Of a stretch of 64,000 nt of DNA, positions 26,848-37,783 are shown in pieces; position 1 is the first letter of the stretch; every line of letters begins with the position of its first letter. Origin of the DNA: Psychrobacter aquimaris (GTDB lineage: Bacteria > Pseudomonadota > Gammaproteobacteria > Pseudomonadales > Moraxellaceae); the NCBI RefSeq assembly GCF_016107525.1, contig NZ_JABASR010000006.1:62001-126000 (forward strand). Reading direction: 5' to 3'. The translations under genes were made by a program, and so were the position numbers. The notes under the pieces were generated by a model. It worked only from the letters and a program-made list of their open reading frames with translations. It ran no database searches and was not told the origin of the DNA.

Positions 26848-27867
26848 ATGAAACTGCGCATTTTAAAATCTGCCGTGACCAACCCTTGGTTTAACCTTGC
26901 GACCGAGGATTGGATATTTAATACGCTCGACCCAGACTCGCACACGCTATTTTTATGGCGCAATAGCGAGACCGTGGTCATTGGGCGCTCGCAAAACCCA
27001 TGGGTAGAATGCAAAATCGATAAGATGGAAGCAGACGCGGTGTACCTTGCGCGGCGGCAGAGCGGCGGTGGCGCGGTGTTTCATGATTTAGGCAATACCA
27101 ACTTTACCTTTTTATCGCCCAAAGATGACTACGACCAAGACGCGAACTTCACCATCATCATCAATGCGCTAAAAAAATTGGGCATAGAGGCAGATTTATC
27201 TGGGCGTAACGACATGCAAGTCGGTGATAAGAAAATATCAGGCAGCGCTTTTAAACATGCAGCGGATCGCAGCTTTCATCACGGGACGTTATTGGTCAAT
27301 GCCAACATGCAAAAGCTCGGTGAGTATCTCAACCCGCATCCACTTAAACTAAAAGCCAAAGGCATTAAATCTGTACGCGCGCGCGTTGCCAACTTGGTTG
27401 AGTTTAATAGGGACATCGATCACGAGACGTTATCTGAGGCGATTATCGAAGCGTTTTGTGAATACTATCGCGACAAAGATTATGGCGACACTACGCCAGT
27501 AGAAGAATTGGATGAAGCGACGCTCGCAAAAGAGCCATCATTAAATAAATACTATGAGCAAATGGCGGACTGGAATTGGCGCTTTGGTAAGACGCCTGAA
27601 TTTACCCATCACATTGAGACACGATTTGATTGGGGCATTATTGATTTGCACCTTGATGTGAAGCAAGCAGTGATACGCGATGTGGTTATCTTCTCTGATG
27701 CGCTAAACGTTGAATTAATTGACCTATTAAAAGACACATTGACGGGCATTAAATATGACAAACATGAGATTAATGCCAAGCTTGCTGAATTAGGTAAGGC
27801 TCATGCTGAACTGGCGGAGCAGATTGAGGATTTTGGGGAATGGTTGGCTTCTGAGATGGAAGGTTAG
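26848..27867 (+). CDS. lplA: Lipoate--protein ligase
   Basis: LplA adenylates lipoate and transfers it to lipoyl domains of 2-oxoacid dehydrogenases and GcvH. The 339 residues match E. coli LplA at 338. Motifs: NPWFNLATEDWIF, LWRNSETVVIGRSQNPW, the RRQSGGGAVFHDLGNTNFTF block, and the catalytic Lys in GDKKISGSAFKH. The C-terminal accessory domain is present (residues about 250-339). AAAAAGGA precedes the ATG. A -10 box TATAAT lies at 26803-26808. It is a single gene. Confidence 0.95.
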   Translation: MKLRILKSAVTNPWFNLATEDWIFNTLDPDSHTLFLWRNSETVVIGRSQNPWVECKIDKMEADAVYLARRQSGGGAVFHDLGNTNFTFLSPKDDYDQDANFTIIINALKKLGIEADLSGRNDMQVGDKKISGSAFKHAADRSFHHGTLLVNANMQKLGEYLNPHPLKLKAKGIKSVRARVANLVEFNRDIDHETLSEAIIEAFCEYYRDKDYGDTTPVEELDEATLAKEPSLNKYYEQMADWNWRFGKTPEFTHHIETRFDWGIIDLHLDVKQAVIRDVVIFSDALNVELIDLLKDTLTGIKYDKHEINAKLAELGKAHAELAEQIEDFGEWLASEMEG

Positions 27868-27938
27868 GAATACTCTTAAATGCACTGGTAAGATGGGTTG
27901 CACCTTTCTAACCCATCCTACACTTGCTAAATCAACGC

Positions 27939-28458
27939 TTATTTATTTAGAATATATAAATCATTCATTTTTTCACATTTACCTAATACAGATGACTTTA
28001 GCGTAGCATCAAGCTCTATAGCTTGAAGAAAGTTATCTATCCCATTGTTAACACAATTATATAAGGCAAATGTATCAACTAATTTAGTTGGTTTCGGGTA
28101 ATTTTTTTCTTCAATTGAAATCTCTTTGTCTGAAAGACTTATATTTTGATAAAATGCTAATCTAAAATGCTTATTGCTATTGAAGTGTTTATGTTCAGCA
28201 GCACCCATATGTAAATGAGCACATCTAGCATTCCAAAGATCAATAGAAGTAAAACTTACAGCTGTTAGATCACAGTAAGTAAGTATCTATCCAATTACGA
28301 AAGTCTGAACCATCTGAAAACTCCGTTGATGATGTTAGCCAGCCCAGCTGATCTAAGTAAGTGAAGAACAGTGTTAAACTTTGTTTTTCGTATCCACGCT
28401 GATTCAGAATTGTCATAGACTCACTGAAAGAATTAATCATTTCTTTAAGCTTTTCCAT
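27939..28458 (-). pseudogene. Frameshifted gene with an R-x4-H (HEPN-like) motif
   Basis: Two minus-strand frames, 28458-28270 (MEKLKEMINSFSESMTILNQ...) and 28267-27939, form one protein interrupted by a shift of one base. The break falls in a tandem AGTA run at 28274-28285. Removing one four-base unit joins DFRNWIDTY directly to CDLTAVSFTSIDLWNARC, giving about 171 residues. DLWNARCAHLH contains R-x4-H, the motif of HEPN-fold RNases, and I recall similar small uncharacterised proteins with this block. Whether it is dead, phase-variable or a sequencing error cannot be told here. AT-rich, between lplA and fadH. Confidence 0.65.
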
Positions 28459-28524
28459 AAATATTATACGCCTTTTTGATTTACACATTTATAAAGCATA
28501 GGGTAAATTATTTTTTTGTGTTTC

Positions 28525-31094
<2,570 letters not shown>

Positions 31095-32759
31095 ATGACA
31101 GACTTCCATACCGGTCTTGGCAAAAATGCTGCCAACCATCAACCACTTACCCCTATCGACTTTATTATCCGTAGCGCGCAAGTTTATCCTGATAAGACTG
31201 CCATTATCTATGACGATTTAACACATAATAATCTGACGCAAACGTGGCAACAGACCTACACGCGTTGTCGGCAATTGGCGGATGGTCTACGTAAATTAGG
31301 CATTGATAAAAATGACACAGTTGCAGTCATGATGCCAAACACTCCAGCCATGATCGAATGCGCTTTTGGGGTGCCCATGTCAGGCGGTGTGCTTTGTACA
31401 CTTAACACCCGCCTCGATATCAACGCCCTGACCTTTTGTCTGCAACACTCAGAAGCCAAAGTGTTGATTCTAGACAGCGAGTTTGCTGAACATGCTGAAA
31501 TTATCGATGAAACCTTTCCAAATCTAATCGTGATTCATGCGACAGATGCAGCGCTCGATATTGAACGTTTTGGGCAAATGAGCTACGAGGCATTAATCGC
31601 CAGCTCAGATAGTTTGGATAATTGGGAAAAACCAACAGATGAATGGGATGCTATCGCGCTCAACTATACCTCTGGCACGACGGGTAAACCCAAAGGCGTG
31701 GTCTATCATCATCGAGGTGCGACGCTCAATGCCGTCTCCAATATTTTAGATTGGGATATGCCCAAGCACCCTATGTATCTATGGACACTGCCATTATTTC
31801 ATTGTAATGGTTGGTGCTTTCCTTGGACGATTGCTGAGCGCGCGGGCGTCAACGTCTGCTTGCGCAAGATTGACGCTGATTTGATTTTGCAGCTGATTAC
31901 CAAGTATAAAGTCAGTCATTATTGCTCAGCACCGGTGGTGCACAATATGATTGCTGGCGGCAAAGCTGAATATAAAGACGCCATCAATCATGAAGTAAAA
32001 GGCTGGGTCGCTGGTGCGCCGCCGTCTGAAACCATGCTCGCCGCCATGGAAGCAATGGGTTTTCATATCTCGCACGTTTACGGTCTTACCGAAGTCTATG
32101 GTCCGGTCACCGTCTGCGCTGAGCAGCAAGAATGGGATGAGCTGGATGTCGCTGCTCGTGCGCAAAAGAAATCACGTCAGGGCGTAACGTCACACTTAAT
32201 GACTGGGTTTGAGCTGTTTAAACAAGGTACCACTGAGCCGGTTGCCGCTGATGGCGAAGAAATGGGTGAACTGGCACTGCGCGGCAATATGGTGATGAAA
32301 GGTTATCTAAAAAGCCGTAAAGCCACCGAAGAAGCCTTTGCTGATGGTTGGTTCCGCACCGGTGATTTGGGTGTTAAATATCCTGACGGCTATATCAAAA
32401 TCATGGACAGGCTTAAAGATATCATCATCTCAGGTGGCGAAAACATCTCAAGCATCGAAGTCGAAAACATCTTATATAAAATGCCAGAAGTCCAGAGCTG
32501 TGCTGTCGTTGCCGCGCCGCATGATAAATGGGGCGAAGTACCGGTGGCATTTATCGAGATTCATGAAGGCAGCACCTTACAGCGTGACAATGTGATGGAG
32601 CATTGCAAGCAGCATTTAGCGGGTTTTAAAGTACCCAAATATATTGTCTTTGCTGAAATCCCAAAGACCAGCACTGGTAAAGTTCAGAAATTTGAGCTGC
32701 GTCAAGCAGCCAAGTCATTAGCACACGAAACGCCAAAAGTAACAGCAAGCGCTAAGTAA
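31095..32759 (+). CDS. Acyl-CoA synthetase (medium-chain type, AMP-forming)
   Basis: A 554-residue member of the adenylate-forming ligases that activates a fatty acid or other carboxylate to its CoA ester. Motifs: NYTSGTTGKPKGVVYHHRG, WTLPLFHCNGWCFPWT, ISHVYGLTEVYGPVTVC, FRTGDLGVKYPDGYIKIMDR, IISGGENISSIEVE and the C-terminal catalytic Lys in PKTSTGKVQK. The FHCNGW and GLTE pattern is that of the AlkK/medium-chain group, but the chain length cannot be fixed from sequence. It is divergent from fadH and ends in a strong terminator. Confidence 0.92.
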   Translation: MTDFHTGLGKNAANHQPLTPIDFIIRSAQVYPDKTAIIYDDLTHNNLTQTWQQTYTRCRQLADGLRKLGIDKNDTVAVMMPNTPAMIECAFGVPMSGGVLCTLNTRLDINALTFCLQHSEAKVLILDSEFAEHAEIIDETFPNLIVIHATDAALDIERFGQMSYEALIASSDSLDNWEKPTDEWDAIALNYTSGTTGKPKGVVYHHRGATLNAVSNILDWDMPKHPMYLWTLPLFHCNGWCFPWTIAERAGVNVCLRKIDADLILQLITKYKVSHYCSAPVVHNMIAGGKAEYKDAINHEVKGWVAGAPPSETMLAAMEAMGFHISHVYGLTEVYGPVTVCAEQQEWDELDVAARAQKKSRQGVTSHLMTGFELFKQGTTEPVAADGEEMGELALRGNMVMKGYLKSRKATEEAFADGWFRTGDLGVKYPDGYIKIMDRLKDIIISGGENISSIEVENILYKMPEVQSCAVVAAPHDKWGEVPVAFIEIHEGSTLQRDNVMEHCKQHLAGFKVPKYIVFAEIPKTSTGKVQKFELRQAAKSLAHETPKVTASAK

Positions 32760-32831
32760 GCTTTTATCATTAATATTAATAATACGGAAGTATCGTTAAT
32801 ATTAATGAAACATCATTGATGAAAATTGATA

Positions 32832-32872
32832 AAAAATGGTCAGCCTAACTGAATTAGGCTGACCATTTTATT
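32832..32872. terminator. Bidirectional terminator after the acyl-CoA ligase
   Basis: AAATGGTCAGCCTAA and TTAGGCTGACCATTT pair perfectly around CTGAA, with an A tract before and T-rich sequence after. It also faces the minus-strand YeeE genes. Confidence 0.88.
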
Positions 32873-32895
32873 GAGCTAAAAAAACCAAGCCAATA

Positions 32896-33315
32896 TTAAT
32901 TAAGCTTTGGCTCTAGCCATTGATATACCAACATCCCCACTATCATTGCTGGGATAAAGACATAGGCCTGCCATTGTCCTGTGCCGAGCAGCACGATACC
33001 GGGTCCTGGACAAATACCGACCAAACCCCAGCCGATACCGAACAGCATCGCGCCAATCAGCAGTTTTTTATTAATGGTGGTTTTGGTTGGCATCTCAATT
33101 AACGACCCAATCCAGCTGGTCTGTTGACGCTTAGCCAATTGTACACCGACTATCGCCACCATTAGACCGCCGCCCATCACCAGTGCTAAAGAAATATCCC
33201 ATGCACCAAAGACGTCCAAAAAGCCCTGTACTTTAACAGGATCGGTCATGCCTGATATCAGCAGTCCAAAACCAAATAATAACCCTGCCAGTAATCCAAT
33301 TATATTTTTTAGCAT
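32896..33315 (-). CDS. YeeE/YedE (DUF6691) membrane protein, second half of split transporter
   Basis: About 139 residues with four hydrophobic segments, and the motif FGIGWGLVGICPGPG typical of the C-terminal half of YeeE/TsuA-type thiosulfate or sulfur-compound channels, with a conserved Cys. ATG 33315 (MLKNIIGLLAGLLFG) is chosen as the usual family start; a frame opening at 33360 adds 15 residues. The other half is encoded about 100 bases upstream on the same strand. In other bacteria such split pairs lie with sulfide-responsive regulators and persulfide dioxygenases; none of these is here. Confidence 0.85.
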   Translation of the reverse strand: MLKNIIGLLAGLLFGFGLLISGMTDPVKVQGFLDVFGAWDISLALVMGGGLMVAIVGVQLAKRQQTSWIGSLIEMPTKTTINKKLLIGAMLFGIGWGLVGICPGPGIVLLGTGQWQAYVFIPAMIVGMLVYQWLEPKLN

Positions 33316-33413
33316 GTTTTTTCTCGCACCTAATGTGTTAATCCAAGCTGTTATAACCATCCGATATAAACAATATTCATCGCTATCTTCGCAACGTACT
33401 GTCTATGTGATTT

Positions 33414-33851
33414 TTAAATCAAACCCAAGACATGACGACCAAGATAAACGGTCACAATACCAAACAACATAAAGGTCACTGTCGCCGCCATCGAACGTGG
33501 TGAAAGTCGCGCATTACCGCAGATACCATGTCCACTGGTGCAACCTGAACCCAAACGTGTCCCAAAACCAACCAGTAATCCTGCCCCAATGAGCAGTGGC
33601 AAAGAGCTACTAATCTCTATATCGGGCAACGGTTTTACCAGACCATAAAGTAATGGTGAAATAACGAGACCAAATATAAATAACACCTGCCACATCTCGA
33701 CGCGCTTGGGTTTAAGAAGACTTGAGAAAATACCACTAATACCCGCGATACGACCAATGCCCAATAGCAAGATAACCGTCGCAACGCCTAGCATCAGCCC
33801 GCCTACCAAGGAAATTGGCGTAAAGGTCTGCCAATCTATTTGTATACTCAT
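33414..33851 (-). CDS. YeeE/YedE membrane protein, first half of split transporter
   Basis: 145 residues, about four membrane segments. The signature GTRLGSGCTSGHGICGNARL with two cysteines is diagnostic of the YeeE/YedE family, in which such cysteines relay thiosulfate-like substrates across the membrane. It is the promoter-proximal gene of a two-gene unit with the DUF6691 protein. Function as a sulfur-compound importer or exporter is inferred from the family. Confidence 0.88.
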   Translation of the reverse strand: MSIQIDWQTFTPISLVGGLMLGVATVILLLGIGRIAGISGIFSSLLKPKRVEMWQVLFIFGLVISPLLYGLVKPLPDIEISSSLPLLIGAGLLVGFGTRLGSGCTSGHGICGNARLSPRSMAATVTFMLFGIVTVYLGRHVLGLI

Positions 33852-33940
33852 AATATTTACCTAAGCCAATTTTTATCAAAACAGTTTTGAATTTCATTTT
33901 ATATAAATACATTATATTATAAAATATAATAAATAGGTAA

Positions 33941-33982
33941 AAAAATACTGAACCCTCGTTACATAGGCTCAGTATTCTTTTT
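33941..33982. terminator. Terminator downstream of the class V aminotransferase
   Basis: AATACTGA pairs with TCAGTATT over a loop of about 17 bases, with an A7 tract on the left and T-rich DNA on the right. For the minus-strand aminotransferase gene, the T tract is the complement of the A run. Confidence 0.65.
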
Positions 33983-34012
33983 ATTTAAAAAACATCTTAT
34001 GAATTAAAGATA

Positions 34013-35146
34013 TTATTTAGCCAATACTTTATCAAGTGCGCTTTCAAAACGTTGTACTGCACCGTCTACATCGGTCAATTTATCCAGACCAAATAGACCT
34101 AAGCGGAACGTTTTAAAGTTATCCGGCTCACCAACTTTTAGCGGTACACCAGCAGCAATTTGCATGCCTGTTTCGGCAAAAGCACTGCCTTTATGCATAT
34201 CATCACGCTCAGTGTAAGCAACCACGACGCCTGGCGCTTCAAAACCTTTCGCCGCGACGCTTTCAATGCCTTTAGCGGCTAATACTTCACGAATACGGTT
34301 GCCCAATTGCCACTGCGCATCACACAATGTATCAAAGCCGATTTTTTTGGCCTCATTAATAGTATCGCGGAACTGACACAAACTATCGGTTGGCATGGTG
34401 GCATGATATGCGTGACCGCCATTTTCATAGGCGCGCATGACATTTAACCACTGCTTTAAGTCTAAGCTAAAGCTATCCGATTCTGTATTGTCTACTTTTT
34501 CGATTGCCGCAGCGCTTAGCATTACTAAGCCTGCACACGGAGTGCTGCTCCAACCTTTTTGCGGGGCGCTGATGAGGACATCAATACCCAAATCTTTCAT
34601 ATCCAACCACACACAACCTGAAGCGATACAATCAATGACCAATAAACCGCCAACGCTATGTACAGCCGCGCTTAGCGCTTTGATATAGTCTGATGATAAA
34701 ATAATACCCGATGAGGTTTCGACGTGCGGCGCAAAAACTACTGCTGGTTTCTCTGCTTTAATTTTAGCAACGGCTTCATCGATATCAACGGGTGCAAATG
34801 GTTTTGGTGACTCGCCATCTTCACGATGTGCCGTCAATACCGTAGACGACTTGGCGATTTTACCTTTTTCTAAAATTTGCGTCCAACGATAGCTAAACCA
34901 ACCGTTACGGATAATAAGGCAATCTTCATCATTGGCCAATTGGCGCGCAACGGCTTCCATTCCATAAGTACCAGCACCGGGTACAATCACCACCGCTTCG
35001 GCGTTATACACAGATTTTAGGTCGCTAGATAGGTCATTCATCACTTGTTGAAAGACTTTTGACATGTGGTTTAAGGCGCGGTCAGTATAGACCACTGAGT
35101 ATTCTAATAAGCCGTTTGGATCAATATCTTGACGTAATGCAGTCAT
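34013..35146 (-). CDS. Class V aminotransferase (alanine/serine--glyoxylate type)
   Basis: A 377-residue PLP enzyme of fold type I. The N-terminal half has VVIVPGAGTYGMEAVARQL, which binds the cofactor phosphate. LLVIDCIASGCVWLDM holds the Asp that contacts the PLP ring nitrogen. The PLP lysine is in VLISAPQKGWSSTPCAG, and FRLGLFGLDKL closes the active site. This matches the alanine-glyoxylate / serine-pyruvate branch; the true donor and acceptor are unknown. AGGAGC lies seven bases before the ATG. It is alone on the minus strand, and its upstream region carries a 16-bp tandem array. Confidence 0.85.
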   Translation of the reverse strand: MTALRQDIDPNGLLEYSVVYTDRALNHMSKVFQQVMNDLSSDLKSVYNAEAVVIVPGAGTYGMEAVARQLANDEDCLIIRNGWFSYRWTQILEKGKIAKSSTVLTAHREDGESPKPFAPVDIDEAVAKIKAEKPAVVFAPHVETSSGIILSSDYIKALSAAVHSVGGLLVIDCIASGCVWLDMKDLGIDVLISAPQKGWSSTPCAGLVMLSAAAIEKVDNTESDSFSLDLKQWLNVMRAYENGGHAYHATMPTDSLCQFRDTINEAKKIGFDTLCDAQWQLGNRIREVLAAKGIESVAAKGFEAPGVVVAYTERDDMHKGSAFAETGMQIAAGVPLKVGEPDNFKTFRLGLFGLDKLTDVDGAVQRFESALDKVLAK

Positions 35147-35295
35147 AGGAAGCTCCTAGTTTATAGTTAGATAGTTTAATTTTTCTCAAGCATTGGCTAT
35201 AGCAAAATCCAGATACTCTCTTAAACCAACCTGCCTTAATACCGCTAACCAATCTAGACACCTACTGTTCGCCAACTTAGCCAAATAATGCTTCT

Positions 35296-35407
35296 ATTAG
35301 ATAACATGGTTGTTAAATAACGTTTTTGTTAAATAACGTTTTTGTTAAATAACATGGCTGTCAAATAGCATTGCTGATTAATAGCATAGTCGTTAGATTG
35401 CATAGCA
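35296..35407. repeat. Degenerate 16-bp tandem repeat, about seven units
   Basis: Consecutive 16-base units begin at 35296, 35312, 35328, 35344, 35360, 35376 and 35392. The second and third are identical (GTTAAATAACGTTTTT); the others share GTTAAATA-x-CAT-x-G-x-T with drift towards the ends. It lies 150 bases upstream of the aminotransferase gene, in the 0.7-kb gap before hemA, which otherwise contains nothing recognisable. Confidence 0.8.
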
Positions 35408-35828
35408 GCTAGATACTACTATAGGTAGTATTAACTGAGTATTAATATTGGGTAATAGTCGAGAGCATGACGCAGGGTTGACGATATAGCACTTTATCCT
35501 AGCGCTATTGCCGTTGGTGATTGTGTTTTGCACGCAATGTTTTTATTGATTTTAGACAAAGTCGTACAGAACAGGTGCGCCATTATAGGGGCTACGCGGT
35601 GGTAGGCTAATAATGGTCGCTAACAACTGATGAGATGAATAGGCATCAAGCGAGAACATATACACTAGGGTTTTTAGAGAATAACCGCTCGCGTATAACA
35701 AAAGATTATCGTCGCTTAATATACTCATAACAGCTTGATATTAGCACTGATAATGCAGGTTGACAACGATATGTTTGCGCAATAATAACGTTTGCGCCAC
35801 ATACGTTTTTTTGATCATTAAATAACGG

Positions 35829-37184
35829 CTATCGACGTCCACGATGAGCATCTTGCAGCCCAGATACCACAAACTCTAGCAGCTCACTATCCCCTTCACG
35901 GGCAGCCTTGCGCATGAGCTTTGATGGTGCGTGGGTTAGCGTCTGCGTCAGGCGGCGTGACAGCTCGACGATAATATCTTCAGGACTGGCATTGTCCTGT
36001 TGTAGCTTGGCGATGGACTCATGCAGGAGTTTATCTACTTGGTCATGAGTACGCTCGCGATACTGCTGAATGTCTTTACCGACTTGGCGCACTTGAAAGC
36101 TGCGATCCATCTCAACGACCAATTGGCTAACGAGCAGTTCCGCATCGACTGCCGCTTGCCTACGCTGTTCGATATTGCCAGCGATCACGTGTTGTAGATC
36201 ATCGACAGAGTAAAGATAAACATCATCGATACGACTAATGGTCGAGTCAATATCGCGCGGTACTGCTAAGTCAATCATCAACATGGGCTGATAACGACGT
36301 TGTTTCAGCGCGCGCAAAGTCATGGTTTTATCGATCAACACATCCATACTACCGCTACAGCTACTAACGATGTCGGCTTCTGCCAAAACTTGTGGTAACT
36401 CTTGCAGAGGTCTGACTTCTACCAAGTGACCTGCGCGGCGCAGCTCCACTGCCAGCGCTTCAGCGCGTTCAGGATTACGGTTGCAAATAATCACGCGACC
36501 GACGCCAAGCCCAGCAATGTGGGTGGCGACCAAACGGTTCATCTCACCTGCCGCAACAACCAACAAAGTACGACTGGGCAAATCATCAAATATTTGCGTC
36601 ACCAATTTGGCGGCCGCATAGCTGAGCGATACCGCTTGTGCACCAACCTTAGTCTCGTTACGTACGCGTTTGGCAGCAGCAAATACTTGATCGACAATCC
36701 AGCCAAGCTGATTACTCAAAGCTTTTTGTTCTTGCGCGAGCTGTACTGAGCGCTTAATTTGACCGAGTATCTGCGGCTCACCCAATATCATAGAGTCAAG
36801 CCCTGCAGCAACTCTAAGCCAATGGGTCAGAGCGTGAGTGTCGCGGTGCACATAAAGATAGGGATCGACCTCAGACAGTGACAACTGCTTAAAGTCAGCA
36901 AGCCACGCTTTAATTTTTAAGATATGAGCACTAATGGCCGCCGAAGATGTCTGAGCACCGACCGCGCCATGAGTAGACACAGAGGAAATATCTTGCGGCT
37001 CTACTAGCTGCGGGACGAGCGCATAAATCTCTGTACGATTGCAAGTAGAAACAATCACACTGCCATCAGTAAAGGCCTCTAATTGTTTGAGAGCGACATT
37101 CACATCGTCACCTACAAGCGCCAAGCGCTCTCTCAGAGCGACTGGTGCAGTTTTGTGATTGACCCCAATGACCACTAATCTCAT
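35829..37184 (-). CDS. hemA: Glutamyl-tRNA reductase
   Basis: The first committed enzyme of C5-pathway tetrapyrrole synthesis. It reduces glutamyl-tRNA(Glu) to glutamate-1-semialdehyde, the substrate of HemL encoded 21 kb away in this window. Catalytic Cys48 lies in VSTCNRTEIYA. GVNHKTAPVALRERL opens the protein, SMILGEPQILGQIK is a family signature, and LLVVAAGEMNRLVATHIAGLG begins the NADPH domain. A C-terminal dimerisation helix is present. 451 residues, somewhat longer than E. coli's 418, owing to an insertion around residues 68-92. It diverges from the TPR gene. Confidence 0.97.
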   Translation of the reverse strand: MRLVVIGVNHKTAPVALRERLALVGDDVNVALKQLEAFTDGSVIVSTCNRTEIYALVPQLVEPQDISSVSTHGAVGAQTSSAAISAHILKIKAWLADFKQLSLSEVDPYLYVHRDTHALTHWLRVAAGLDSMILGEPQILGQIKRSVQLAQEQKALSNQLGWIVDQVFAAAKRVRNETKVGAQAVSLSYAAAKLVTQIFDDLPSRTLLVVAAGEMNRLVATHIAGLGVGRVIICNRNPERAEALAVELRRAGHLVEVRPLQELPQVLAEADIVSSCSGSMDVLIDKTMTLRALKQRRYQPMLMIDLAVPRDIDSTISRIDDVYLYSVDDLQHVIAGNIEQRRQAAVDAELLVSQLVVEMDRSFQVRQVGKDIQQYRERTHDQVDKLLHESIAKLQQDNASPEDIIVELSRRLTQTLTHAPSKLMRKAAREGDSELLEFVVSGLQDAHRGRR

Positions 37185-37783
37185 TATTGATAGACCATAA
37201 ACATGACGCTCACCTGCCAGCCACGCTATCTCATTATTCTTGAAAGACAGTTGTAGACGACAGCGCTGAAAGGAAGACCCTAAAAGCCGATCATTATATC
37301 ATTATTGCCAGCTTTAATTAACACTCAGCCATCGATGATAGCTATTTGCTTGTATCTGGGCACATGAGTAACAAATCAACTACCGATACGATTGTTAAAA
37401 CCAATATCTGTGTTTTAGCGATTGCTCATAGAAATAGACATAAATCATTCGCTTACTTGACGTTAACTTGTTATATTTTCACAATATTTAGGCGGCGATT
37501 CATAACCAATGAAAGACTTCATTGATACAGGTTATCAGCCAATCCTATTTTGTTAGAAAGGATTTGGTAGAGTGGCTGCTACTCATGATGGAGTAACACG
37601 GGCACTATTGTTTATCCCATCGATCTGCTTTTATAATGTCAGGCATGGGTACTCGTTACCAATACTTAGGGTGTGTCCTCATTTTAAAAATGGAGATAAA
37701 AGTGAGAACAGGCCCTAGTATGAAATTATTAAAATAAAATTGTCTTATCGATATAGATAAACAATGGGCGAATACGGTTATCT
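37185..37783. other. Intergenic region hemA / TPR gene
   Basis: About 600 bases between divergent genes, carrying a 51-bp imperfect inverted repeat (see the entry at 37667) and otherwise no supported ORF or RNA. Confidence 0.35.
37667..37717. repeat. Imperfect inverted repeat resembling a joined pair of IS ends
   Basis: Left arm TAGGGTGTGTCCTCATTTT and right arm AAAAGTGAGAACAGGCCCTA pair with four mismatches or gaps. The arms begin and end with TA next to GGG/CCC, as for TA-targeting IS5- or IS630-like elements. No transposase is present, so this could be a minimal remnant or a dispersed palindromic repeat. Confidence 0.4.

Noticed and set aside
35384-35400. GTTAGAT motifs here and near 35165 and 41565 as further attC R' boxes
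   Set aside because: None has a matching CTAAC arm with an L-type inverted repeat; the heptamer is common in AT-rich DNA, so the motif alone is not evidence.
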